DNA of 59,989 bases from Fusicatenibacter sp. (lineage in GTDB: Bacteria; Bacillota; Clostridia; Lachnospirales; Lachnospiraceae), in contig JAGHIA010000083.1 in assembly GCA_017887445.1 (NCBI GenBank), forward strand, positions 1-59,989, written 5' to 3'. The stretch's first letter is position 1. Each line of letters starts with the position of its first letter. Shown piece after piece: positions 6,385 through 13,734 of this stretch. A model generated the notes under the pieces. That model worked only from the letters and a program-made list of their open reading frames with translations. It did no database searches and had not been told where the DNA came from. The translations under genes and the position numbers were made by a program.

Positions 6385-8097
6385 ATGGGTTTATACTTGA
6401 ATCCTAATAATGAACCATTTGCCAATATTGTCGCTAATGATATTTATGTGGATAAAAGCGGGTTGATTGCCTACATGAATGATCGTATCGGAAAAGCGCG
6501 GCCATTGGTCGCATCAAGCAGACCGAGACGATTTGGAAAGACGCTTGCAGCTCAGATGCTTGTAGCATATTACAGCAAAGGCTGTGATTCACGGACTGTT
6601 TTTGAAAATTTGGAAATAGCTCAAAGCGAGTCCTTTAAAAAACATCTGAACAAGTATGATGTGATTAGCTTGGATATTCAGGAAATGAGATCCACTTACC
6701 TGCAGATTAAAGACAAGAAAGGCAAAAGCGTCTTAGATTTTATTCAGTCAGAAGTTCTCAATGAACTGCGTGAAGCATTCCCAACATGTGTAAAGGATTC
6801 ATGCGAGGTGCTTGCACAGGCTTTGGCTAAAATAAATAACGTTATGGGAAATCAGTTCATAATCATCATAGATGAATGGGACTGCTTTTTCAGAGAGGAT
6901 AAAGATAATAACGCATTGATAGATGCTTATATTATTTTCTTGCGCAGCCTATTCAAGGGAAAGCAAAGCGACGGATTTGTAAAGCTGGCATATATAACAG
7001 GCATCCTTCCCATCAAGAAGTACGGTACTCAATCAGCTCTTAATAATTTCAGAGAGAAAACGATGGTTGCTCCAGATGGGATAGATCCGTATATTGGATT
7101 TACAGAAGATGAAGTGAAGACTTTATGTGAGCAGAACATGGCATCCTTTGCGAAGATGCAAAGATGGTATGATGGATATGTTTTTGACCAGACAGATGAT
7201 CTTGCCGAGGATAATTCCTTTGCCGAGGATGATGAGTTCGCATGCGATGATGCGATTGAACTAGTGAACGTCCAGGAAACGGAATTCGATCAGAAGGCTT
7301 CGAATGTTATCATGCACGTGTATAGCCCGAATTCTGTGATGGAAGCATTAAGCAATCGTAAGTTCCAGAACTACTGGTCACAGACTGAGACATACGAGTC
7401 CTTGAAAATATATATCACGATGGACTATGATGGTCTGAAACAGAAAATTGTGGATATGCTTGGAGGCTCAAAATGTAAGATAGATGTCGAGTCTTTCCAA
7501 AATGATATGACAACCTTCGATTCGTCGGATGATGTCCTCACACTTCTGATTCACCTTGGATACCTGGCTTATGAGAGTGAAAGTCATGAGGCATTCATTC
7601 CCAATGAAGAGGTACGAAGTACCTTTGTCAGAGCTGTGAAGAGCGATGGCTGGGGCGATGTTTACAAAGCAATACAGGACTCGGAGAAACTTCTTGCTGC
7701 CACACTTGCGATGGACGAAGCCGCCGTTGCGAAGATGATCCAGAACGTCCACATGGAGAACAGTTCCAGTCTGGTCTACAACAACGAAATTTCGCTGTCA
7801 AGTGTTATTCAGGTAGCTTATTACACAGCCACCAGAGACTATACGCTTATCCGTGAACTTCCTGCCGGAGAGGGTTTTGCCGATATGGTCTTCCTGCCGA
7901 AGAGGCGGTCAAAGAAACCTGCCTTGGTTGTAGAGTTGAAGTGGGATAAGAGTGCGGAAGGTGCTGTGGATCAGATTAAAAACAAAAAGTATGGTGCTGC
8001 CCTGAAAGAATACAAGGGAAATATGCTTCTGGTTGGCATCAACTATGACAAGAAAACGAAAGAACATCAGTGCAAGATTGAAAAGCATGAGATGTAG
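6385..8097 (+). CDS. AAA-ATPase-like protein with C-terminal PD-(D/E)XK nuclease domain
   Basis: A 570-residue protein of the AAA-ATPase-like plus PD-(D/E)XK family common in gut Bacteroidales and Clostridia, whose cellular role is not established. The N-terminus LNPNNEPFANIVANDIYVDKS is followed by Walker A (SRPRRFGKT, ~residues 47-55) and Walker B (IIIIDEWDCFF, ~165). The C-terminus carries the nuclease core GFADMVFLP...VVELKWDKS, with the E-x-K of the active site. The ATG at 6385 is preferred over the GTG at 6379 because AGGAG lies 9 nt before it. The gene is visibly AT-richer than the flanking core genes and on the opposite strand to most of them, which suggests transfer. A defence or mobile-element role is only inferred. 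Confidence 0.85.
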   Translation: MGLYLNPNNEPFANIVANDIYVDKSGLIAYMNDRIGKARPLVASSRPRRFGKTLAAQMLVAYYSKGCDSRTVFENLEIAQSESFKKHLNKYDVISLDIQEMRSTYLQIKDKKGKSVLDFIQSEVLNELREAFPTCVKDSCEVLAQALAKINNVMGNQFIIIIDEWDCFFREDKDNNALIDAYIIFLRSLFKGKQSDGFVKLAYITGILPIKKYGTQSALNNFREKTMVAPDGIDPYIGFTEDEVKTLCEQNMASFAKMQRWYDGYVFDQTDDLAEDNSFAEDDEFACDDAIELVNVQETEFDQKASNVIMHVYSPNSVMEALSNRKFQNYWSQTETYESLKIYITMDYDGLKQKIVDMLGGSKCKIDVESFQNDMTTFDSSDDVLTLLIHLGYLAYESESHEAFIPNEEVRSTFVRAVKSDGWGDVYKAIQDSEKLLAATLAMDEAAVAKMIQNVHMENSSSLVYNNEISLSSVIQVAYYTATRDYTLIRELPAGEGFADMVFLPKRRSKKPALVVELKWDKSAEGAVDQIKNKKYGAALKEYKGNMLLVGINYDKKTKEHQCKIEKHEM

Positions 8098-8108
8098 ATA
8101 ATTTTTTC

Positions 8109-8137
8109 TTGACATTTATTTTTCACAGTGGTATTCT
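8109..8137 (+). promoter_or_regulatory. Strong predicted promoter for the aspS leader
   Basis: Consensus TTGACA at 8109-8114 and TATTCT at 8132-8137 with a 17-bp spacer. Transcription would begin near 8144, just before the small leader ORF. Confidence 0.75.
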
Positions 8138-8162
8138 TAACGCAATTCAGGAGGTGCTGTTT

Positions 8163-8213
8163 ATGTGTCAGTCATTGTTCTTACAGAATTTAAACGGGGA
8201 CGACGATAGATAG
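8163..8213 (+). CDS. Putative 16-residue leader peptide MCQSLFLQNLNGDDDR
   Basis: A tiny ORF with an excellent ribosome site (AGGAGG at 8149-8154, 8 nt before ATG). Its second half is NLNGDDDR, that is two Asn and three consecutive Asp codons just before the stop. The gene downstream is an aspartyl-tRNA synthetase of the type that usually charges both tRNA-Asp and tRNA-Asn. A stem begins exactly at the stop codon (8212) and an intrinsic terminator follows at 8349-8398. This is the layout of a ribosome-mediated attenuation leader. No homologue is known to me; the function is inference. Confidence 0.55.
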   Translation: MCQSLFLQNLNGDDDR

Positions 8214-8255
8214 CGCTTGTATCTTTGAGCAGCAGTTTTGCCAGGTACAAGCGCT
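8212..8255 (+). promoter_or_regulatory. Leader hairpin abutting the leader-peptide stop codon
   Basis: Perfect 10-bp stem AGCGCTTGTA (8212-8221) with TACAAGCGCT (8246-8255). The left arm overlaps the TAG stop of the 16-residue ORF, so ribosome position would decide whether it folds. Confidence 0.55.
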
Positions 8256-8348
8256 TCTGTGGTTGTGCCTGTGTGAGTGACAAGTTGGCTGTATCCCTAT
8301 GTGTGCCGGACCTTTGACGGTTCGGGCGGATTTTGTGCAGTGAAAGGG

Positions 8349-8398
8349 AAGCAGGATCGCACAGGATAAAATTTGTTCTGTGCGGTGCTGCTTTTTTT
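8349..8398 (+). terminator. Intrinsic terminator inside the aspS leader
   Basis: Stem AAGCAG plus CGCACAG (8349-8364) pairs with CTGTGCG plus CTGCTT (8378-8393) and runs directly into a T-tract (8392-8398). The segment CCTGTGTG at 8268-8275 could pair with CGCACAGG at 8358-8365 and prevent terminator folding, giving an antiterminator. The terminator lies ~250 nt before the synthetase start. Confidence 0.65.
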
Positions 8399-8418
8399 GC
8401 TGCCGGGATTTCCTGCCT

Positions 8419-8514
8419 TGGAGTATGTTTGAACATTGTTTTCTGTAGGATAGGCGTCACAAACGACATTCTTTATGGCGCATACTGCGGAAATGAAAAT
8501 TCAAATGTGCTCTG
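8419..8514. repeat. Dispersed hairpin, family H, degenerate copy
   Basis: Left end GGAGTATGTTTGAACATT and right end GAAAATTCAAATGTGCTCTGG are recognisable but diverged ends of the family seen at 26190 and 57367. It lies between the leader terminator and the synthetase gene. Confidence 0.55.
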
Positions 8515-8648
8515 GCTGCTCCTGAAAGGAATCTCTTTTGCTTCCGTGCCGTGCAGACGTATGGAAGGGTTGTGATACTATGGATGCTTCGGACGATCTG
8601 GAAAAAGTGTTTTAGCAATTTTGAAATTTTAACCAAAAGGAGATTCCT

Positions 8649-10193
8649 ATGGAAACGATCAGTGAAAAAAATATGGAACATACTATCCAGCGTAATAGCA
8701 ATAACAAGAGTAATAGTAATATCAATAACAATAACAATAGCAAGAGCAAGAGCAAGAGTAATAGCAATAACAATAGCATTAACAATAGCATTAACAATAG
8801 CAAGAGTAATAGTAACAGCAAGCGTAACAGCGGAAATATTCCTGCATCCAGAATTGCGTACAGTTCCGAGAGAAATGCCGGGTGCAATGTCCAAGGTAAC
8901 CCCGGTGGAATTGCCCAAAAGCAGATATGGGAGCTGAAAGAGTGTATCAGTCAGACGGTGACGGTCCATGGCGCGGTGTGCAAGATCCGGAAGATGCGTG
9001 ATTTCGCTTTTGTGCTGCTTCGGACCTGCGGCCGTGTGGTGCAGTGTGTGTATTCCCAGGAGGAGGCTGCGTTTGCTCTGGAAGAACTGAGCGAGGAGTG
9101 TTGTATCAGGGCTGTGGTCTTCGTCAGGGAGGAGCCGCGTTCCAGAAGCGGCTTCGACCTTGTACTGCGGCAGGTCAAAATCCTTTCCGCGCCTGCGGAA
9201 CACAGTCCGGTGGTGATCAGCAACCGGGGGATGGACGTTTCTCTGGAGACGCTGCTGAACTGGCGTCCTGTCACTCTGCGCAACCAGAAAGAGGCCGCAA
9301 TCTTTAAGATCCAGGAGGCGCTCGTGGATGGGATGCGCGGATTTCTGAAGCGTAACCATTTTACAGAGATCCATACGCCGAAGCTGGGGGCGGAAGGGGC
9401 CGAAGGAGGCGCCAATATTTTCCGTCTGGACTATTTCGGCCGGGAGGCCTGTCTGGCTCAGAGTCCGCAGTTCTACAAGCAGATGATGGTCGGCGTCTAT
9501 GAGCGTGTCTTTGAAATCGGCCCCGTGTTCCGCGCGGAGAGGCACGATACTTCCCGCCATCTGAATGAATATACCGGCGTGGATTTTGAGATGGGTTTTA
9601 TCGAAAGCTTTGAGGAACTGATGGCTATGGAGACCGGAATGCTGCAAGCGGCCATGAACGCGGTGCAGGAACAGTGTCCCGTGGAAATCGCTCTGCTGGG
9701 CGCAAAAATTCCAAAGATCACGGAAATTCCATGTATCAAGTTCCGGGAAGCGAAGGAACTGCTGGGAAATTCCCTGGAGGAACCGGACTTTGATCCGGAA
9801 GAGGAAAAGCGGCTCTGCCATCTGGTCTATCAGGAAACTGGCAGCGAGTTTGTTTTTGTGACCCATTATCCTTCCGCCAAACGGCCCTTCTACGCCATGG
9901 ACGACCCGGCGAATCCGCAGGAGACGCAAAGCTTCGACCTGCTGTTCCGCGGCATGGAGGTGACGACCGGGGGCCAGCGCATCCACAGCTACCGGGAGCA
10001 GACGGAAAAAATGCTCCGCCGCGGGATGCAGCCAGAGCATTTTCAAAGCTATCTTATGATCCATCGCTATGGAATGCCGCCTCACGGCGGACTGGGCCTT
10101 GGACTGGAACGGCTGACCAGCCGCCTGCTGGAGCAGGACAATGTGCGGCGCTCCTCTCTCTTTCCGAGAGATATCCACAGACTGACACCTTAA
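8649..10193 (+). CDS. aspS: Aspartate-tRNA(Asn) ligase, archaeal-type (type 2) AspRS
   Basis: A 514-residue class II aminoacyl-tRNA synthetase of the archaeal/type 2 AspRS family. Members usually attach Asp to tRNA-Asp and, when nondiscriminating, to tRNA-Asn for the amidotransferase route. Residues ~95-190 are the OB-fold anticodon domain. The catalytic core has GGANIFRLDYFGREACLAQSPQ, motif 2 FRAERHDTSRHLNEY and motif 3 GLGLGLERL. The first ~60 residues are an Asn/Ser/Lys tract that the family lacks. This start is nevertheless supported by AAAAGGAG 6 nt before the ATG, so the tract is translated unless initiation occurs internally. Control by the upstream leader is proposed. It converges with the pilus operon. 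Confidence 0.9.
   Translation: METISEKNMEHTIQRNSNNKSNSNINNNNNSKSKSKSNSNNNSINNSINNSKSNSNSKRNSGNIPASRIAYSSERNAGCNVQGNPGGIAQKQIWELKECISQTVTVHGAVCKIRKMRDFAFVLLRTCGRVVQCVYSQEEAAFALEELSEECCIRAVVFVREEPRSRSGFDLVLRQVKILSAPAEHSPVVISNRGMDVSLETLLNWRPVTLRNQKEAAIFKIQEALVDGMRGFLKRNHFTEIHTPKLGAEGAEGGANIFRLDYFGREACLAQSPQFYKQMMVGVYERVFEIGPVFRAERHDTSRHLNEYTGVDFEMGFIESFEELMAMETGMLQAAMNAVQEQCPVEIALLGAKIPKITEIPCIKFREAKELLGNSLEEPDFDPEEEKRLCHLVYQETGSEFVFVTHYPSAKRPFYAMDDPANPQETQSFDLLFRGMEVTTGGQRIHSYREQTEKMLRRGMQPEHFQSYLMIHRYGMPPHGGLGLGLERLTSRLLEQDNVRRSSLFPRDIHRLTP
8690..8832 (+). repeat. Simple-sequence AAY/ARY codon tract in aspS
   Basis: About 45 successive codons are nearly all AAT, AAC, AGC, AGT or AAG, giving an Asn/Ser/Lys-only segment. 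The DNA is a degenerate 3/6-bp repeat, which explains the long Leu-rich open frame on the other strand. It looks like a slippage expansion at the start of the gene. Confidence 0.8.
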
Positions 10194-10205
10194 CGTGTGT
10201 TTAAA

Positions 10206-10280
10206 TAACTGTTCCGTCTGCCGCTGTCCCACGAGGTGTTTTCGCACAGAACGTGCGAAAACACCAAGAAGTGCCGTTAC
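10206..10280. repeat. Type B element fragment between convergent genes
   Basis: Contains the type B core hairpin: GGTGTTTTCGCAC (10235-10247) pairs perfectly with GTGCGAAAACACC (10253-10265). Preceded by TAACTGTTCCGTCTGCCGCTG, a degraded end of the element (compare 49563-49703). It could also end transcription from both sides, since aspS and the pilus operon converge here. Confidence 0.65.
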
Positions 10281-10283
10281 GTT

Positions 10284-11585
10284 TCACCTGCGTCTTCGAA
10301 CCAAAAGGATTCCAAGGCCGGCAAGCGCAACGAGCGCAACGGCGGAGATTCCAAGAAATAACGGAAGCTTTCCTGAAAAAACGCCGGATGACCCGCTTTC
10401 CTTTTCCTCGTCCAGCTCTGTATCTGCAAGAGGCGTCCTCTCGTCGTCGATGTCTGTCAGCTCTTCCGGTTCCTGAACAGCAGTCTCGCCGTCATCTCCG
10501 GTTCCTGTGCCCGGCTCATTTTCCGCTCCGGTTCCCTGGCCGGTTTGGGCTCCGTCTCCAGTTCCCGGAGCATTTCCCGCTCCGGTTCCCTGACCGGTTT
10601 GGGCTCCGTCTCCAGTTCCCGGGGCATTCTCCGCTCCGGTTCCGGTGCCAGTTCCGGTTCCAGCAGCTGTCCCTGTGCCGGTTCCTGCTCCCTGCGCGTT
10701 ATTCTCCGTCTCGTTGTTCTGTCCGTCGTTATCCTGGGCGCCGTCGCCGGTCCCCGGCGTATCCTGGCCCGGTTCCGTCGGCTCCGGCCGCGGTGTGTAG
10801 ACAAACGTAAAACGGTTTTCCGCCTCATTTGCCGAAAGCGTTCCTGTCAGATTGTATGCCTGCGGCTGATAGCCGTCCACATAGCGGAACGCCACCACCG
10901 GCCGGTCTCCCACGACGCCGTAAAAACTTTCCTCCGGAAGAAGGGCGTTTCCGTCGGCGTCCTCGTAGGCCACCCGGTATTCCACCATATTTCCCCGGAT
11001 GCCATAGGCGATCACATATTCCTGGTCTCCTTCCACAACAAAGGAGGGAGTTCCCACCGTGTTGTTGTCCCTGCCGCTCTGACGGATGCCGCGGACATAA
11101 CAACGGGAATTATCGTTCAGCTGCACCATTCCCGACTGGGCGCGCACAGTGATCCGGTCGCCATATTCCAGACCGGTGATCCGGATGATCGTCCCGTCAC
11201 CGGCCGGCTGTATTTTTCCGGAACCGTTGATCTCAATGCCGTCGGTTCCTGTAAATACTCCCTGATTTCCAGCAAAAAGCGTCACGGTGTAGCTGTACGC
11301 CGAATCGTTTCCTCCCACAGCTGCCGAAACTTTTGCTGCTCCAAAGAACACGGATGCCAGAAAAAATACCGCTGCCAGAAGCGAGAATCTCATAAATACC
11401 GCCGTATAGGACCGGACATTAAGCGGTTCTGCCGCCAAAACAGTAGTGCGCGAGGCTGCAATACGCGAGATTCTAGTGCACGAGGCTGCAATACGCGAGA
11501 TTCTAGCGCGTAAGGCTGCAATCCATGTGCCTGCAATGCGTGTGCCCAAGCTGCAGGAATGTCTCTCCCTTGTTCCTCCTCTCAT
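10284..11585 (-). CDS. Secreted MucBP-like surface protein with Gly/Thr-rich repeats and C-terminal anchor helix
   Basis: A 433-residue predicted surface protein, last gene of the pilus operon. A hydrophobic signal segment (MRFSLLAAVFFLASVFFGA, ~65-83) is followed by a beta-rich domain and a MucBP-like stretch (VAYEDADGNALLPEES, then FTFVYTPRPEP). A low-complexity region built from 18-residue GAQTGQGTGA-type repeats comes next, and the protein closes with a membrane helix and RRRR. No LPxTG is visible. The start at 11585 has AAAGGAGG 9 nt upstream and overlaps the previous stop as ATGA; it places 64 residues, partly encoded by a 30-bp repeat, before the signal segment. An internal start at 11393 (MRFSLL) has no good ribosome site but gives a normal signal peptide. 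Function unknown beyond surface display. Confidence 0.75.
   Translation of the reverse strand: MRGGTRERHSCSLGTRIAGTWIAALRARISRIAASCTRISRIAASRTTVLAAEPLNVRSYTAVFMRFSLLAAVFFLASVFFGAAKVSAAVGGNDSAYSYTVTLFAGNQGVFTGTDGIEINGSGKIQPAGDGTIIRITGLEYGDRITVRAQSGMVQLNDNSRCYVRGIRQSGRDNNTVGTPSFVVEGDQEYVIAYGIRGNMVEYRVAYEDADGNALLPEESFYGVVGDRPVVAFRYVDGYQPQAYNLTGTLSANEAENRFTFVYTPRPEPTEPGQDTPGTGDGAQDNDGQNNETENNAQGAGTGTGTAAGTGTGTGTGAENAPGTGDGAQTGQGTGAGNAPGTGDGAQTGQGTGAENEPGTGTGDDGETAVQEPEELTDIDDERTPLADTELDEEKESGSSGVFSGKLPLFLGISAVALVALAGLGILLVRRRR
10529..10650 (-). repeat. 54-bp repeats encoding the Gly/Thr-rich stalk
   Basis: At least two near-identical 54-bp units (GGTTTGGGCTCCGTCTCCAG in each on the plus strand) encode GAQTGQGTGA-type repeats. 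The unit length keeps the frame, so stalk length could vary. Confidence 0.7.
11445..11525 (-). repeat. 30-bp repeat at the start of the MucBP-like gene
   Basis: Unit containing GAGGCTGCAATACGCGAGAT recurs at 11452 and 11482, with a diverged copy at 11512. It encodes RISRIAAS-type repeats ahead of the signal segment. Confidence 0.75.
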
Positions 11586-12373
11586 GTCCTCTCCCCTCCT
11601 TTTCCGGCAGTCTCCTGTTTTCCGGCCTTCCGCTCACTGTAAAGCCGCACGGCCAGCAGGACAAGGCAGGCCAGACCCGCGCCGGTGGTGAGCAGCGAGA
11701 ACCAGAGGACCTGGCTGGTATCGCCTGTTTTTACCACCCGCCCGGTGGTTTTTCCTCCGCCGGAACCGCCGGGCGTGTCGTCTCCCGGCGTTTCAGAACT
11801 TCCGCCAAGCTCCACGGCAAAATTCATCTGCAGCCGCGCCAGCGTATCCTGATACTCGTTGCCCTGGGTCTCCCCTTCCAGAAGCACTTCCAGCCTGATC
11901 CCGGCCTTCTCCCCTTCCTCCAGAGTGTCCAGATAAAAATATTCCTCCAGGGAATCTGTGGCCTGGTGAAGGCCCTCGCCGCTTTGGTTGACGGTCTCTC
12001 CGCCGACTTCCCGGCTGCTGTAAAGCAGTGTTTCCTCCCCTTCCGGGTCCACATAGGTCAGCACATAGGAATAAGCGCCGCCCTCCGCCACCTGCTGGGA
12101 ATCCTCCAGACTCTGCAGCACCTCGTTGGTCATATACCAGCTGCAGGCCTCCTTGTATTCCTGGCGCAGCGCAAGAAAAATCTTCGCCGTGTCTCCCGGC
12201 TGAAGGCTGTAGAGCGCGTCGCTGATATCGGCGCTGGTAAAGGTGCTGGTCATCTGCTCGCCGTCAAAGGCCACGCTCCAGTTGTCCCCTCCGGTAAACA
12301 CCTCCCCGTAAACAGGTGCCGGAGCCATGGCCATCGCAGCCGCCGTCCCGATCGCTATCAGTTTTTTCCTCAT
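11582..12373 (-). CDS. Secreted pilus-operon protein with KTGD-type C-terminal sorting-like signal
   Basis: A 263-residue secreted protein. MRKKLIAIGTAAAMAMAPAPVYGE is the signal peptide. The body (~30-200) has no family that I recognise. The C-terminus is Gly-rich, then VVKTGDTS, a hydrophobic helix (VLWFSLLTTGAGLACLVLL) and a basic tail (SERKAGK), the architecture of a sortase substrate with a non-canonical motif in place of LPxTG. The start at 12373 is set by GGGAGG 8 nt upstream; the frame extends 30 codons further without support. It overlaps the next gene as ATGA and follows the previous by one base, so it is in the operon. Confidence 0.75.
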   Translation of the reverse strand: MRKKLIAIGTAAAMAMAPAPVYGEVFTGGDNWSVAFDGEQMTSTFTSADISDALYSLQPGDTAKIFLALRQEYKEACSWYMTNEVLQSLEDSQQVAEGGAYSYVLTYVDPEGEETLLYSSREVGGETVNQSGEGLHQATDSLEEYFYLDTLEEGEKAGIRLEVLLEGETQGNEYQDTLARLQMNFAVELGGSSETPGDDTPGGSGGGKTTGRVVKTGDTSQVLWFSLLTTGAGLACLVLLAVRLYSERKAGKQETAGKGGERT

Positions 12374-12374
12374 G

Positions 12375-13193
12375 TCAGTTTCCTCCCTGTGCCAGAGCAA
12401 GCGAACCGTCCGCCCCGATGACAACGTCCACGCCCCAGGCGCTCTTGATGGCGTCCGCGGCATTATGAGTCTGCACCGCGTCCACCTCCGCCTTCAGCAC
12501 AAACCGCGTGCCGTCATAGATAAACGTGGTGGTGGTCGTGGTGACGCCGTTTTCCACCGTCTCTGTGACCGTCACCTTGTCGGCGATGGACGGGTCGATC
12601 TTCAGCGTGTCGCAAAGAGGCGCCGTCGTCTCCCCCACCGGGAGGATCTGCGGCCAGTAGAGCACCGTCCGCTCCTCTGTGGACGCGTTTTCATCGATGA
12701 TCCATCCGTTATCCGTCATTCCAAGAACGATCAGGGACGGAGCCAGGGTAGTCTCCCGCTCTCCGCTTTTTCCTGTCCATCCCTTTGAAACTTTCACACG
12801 CACATACTGGTCGATGGTTCCGCTGTTTCTCACGGAAAGCTCCTCTTTATAATTTCTTCCAAGCTGCAGCTTCCCACCGGTTTCCTCCAGCATATCCTCC
12901 AGAAGCGCGCCCTGGGTTTCCTCCCAGATATCGCCGCTGCCGGTATAATCCCTGCTGCTGATATCCTTTGTGCCGGAGCCGGAGGTTTCCACCAACGTGA
13001 CTCCGATATCATACATCTCCACCTGAGCCGTATAATTTTCACTGTAATAGGTCAGCGCCGCCCGAGTGCTCCCCACCGTGCCGGACAGCAGAAGAAGGGC
13101 CGCCGCTGCCGCCAGCATCAGAGTTTTCCGGTCTCCTGGCCGCGGCTTTTTCCGCGCAGACACGTTCCTGCCTCGTTCTGTCTGTCGTCTCAT
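12375..13193 (-). CDS. Secreted TasA/camelysin-like protein (SipW-type signal)
   Basis: A 272-residue protein with a basic N-terminus, a hydrophobic segment (LMLAAAAALLLLSGTVGST) and a cleavage region RAALTYYSENYTAQVEM. This resembles the SipW-dependent secretion signals of TasA/camelysin fibre proteins. The body has two features of that class: a conserved VRNSGTIDQYVRVKV strand and a late VNxVTTTTTTFIYDGTRFVLKAEVDAVQTHNA-like stretch ending in AADAIKSAWGV. GGAGG lies 7 nt upstream of the ATG, which overlaps the preceding stop as ATGA. A dedicated signal peptidase is encoded in the same operon, consistent with export of this class. Assignment is by pattern only. Confidence 0.65.
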   Translation of the reverse strand: MRRQTERGRNVSARKKPRPGDRKTLMLAAAAALLLLSGTVGSTRAALTYYSENYTAQVEMYDIGVTLVETSGSGTKDISSRDYTGSGDIWEETQGALLEDMLEETGGKLQLGRNYKEELSVRNSGTIDQYVRVKVSKGWTGKSGERETTLAPSLIVLGMTDNGWIIDENASTEERTVLYWPQILPVGETTAPLCDTLKIDPSIADKVTVTETVENGVTTTTTTFIYDGTRFVLKAEVDAVQTHNAADAIKSAWGVDVVIGADGSLALAQGGN

Positions 13194-13717
13194 AGTGTCT
13201 CCTCCTCTCCGGCTGCCACACCGATATCTGTCGTTGTATCTACGTCCGCCTCCCAGTCCGCGTACGGCTGGCCACTCTCGTCATACCGCACCATTGTGTG
13301 TTCCTGGACGACGATCACATGAAATTCTTCCCCTGCCTCCTCCGGCACGGTGACCGCCGCGATCAGCTGCGTCGTCTCTTCCCCCGGCGACAGAAACTCC
13401 CGGTAATACCAGTAGCCGTCCTCCGCCAGCTCCCATCCTTCGCTGGGCAGATATTCCGTCTGAAAAAGGCTTCCGAAATATACACGCACCCGCACATAGC
13501 AGTCTGTCTCTCCGGTGTTGACCACCTGGATATATTTGCTGGTGTCCTTCACATGCTCCTTAATCTCCGTCTCGCTGCCAAGGGTGACCGGATAACCTCC
13601 CTGGGCCTCCACATAAGTGGTAAAATAGGCCATCGTCTCCTTCACCGCGGCCAGGCCAACCAGCGTCACAGCCGCGGCTGTGAGCAGATACCTTCCTTTT
13701 TTCTTCCATGCTTTCAT
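13190..13717 (-). CDS. Small secreted TasA-like protein (SipW-type signal)
   Basis: A 175-residue protein with signal region KGRYLLTAAAVTLVGLAAV and the cleavage-zone motif KETMAYFTTYVEAQGG, typical of SipW-type substrates (AYFT after the hydrophobic core). The middle carries YIQVVNTGETDCYVRVRVYFG, the same NTGxxxxYVRVxV strand as the following protein, so the two are probably paralogues. It is co-transcribed with its neighbours (ATGA overlap downstream, 17-nt gap upstream). Likely a minor structural or accessory component of surface fibres; this role is inferred. Confidence 0.65.
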   Translation of the reverse strand: MKAWKKKGRYLLTAAAVTLVGLAAVKETMAYFTTYVEAQGGYPVTLGSETEIKEHVKDTSKYIQVVNTGETDCYVRVRVYFGSLFQTEYLPSEGWELAEDGYWYYREFLSPGEETTQLIAAVTVPEEAGEEFHVIVVQEHTMVRYDESGQPYADWEADVDTTTDIGVAAGEEETL

Positions 13718-13734
13718 ACAATCCTCTGCCTTCC

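Noticed and set aside
8221-8400. T-box riboswitch before aspS
   Set aside because: No T-box sequence of the AGGGTGGNACCGCG type was found; the leader-peptide model fits better.
8457-10247. 596-residue minus-strand frame opposite aspS
   Set aside because: Antisense shadow; the plus strand carries all synthetase motifs.
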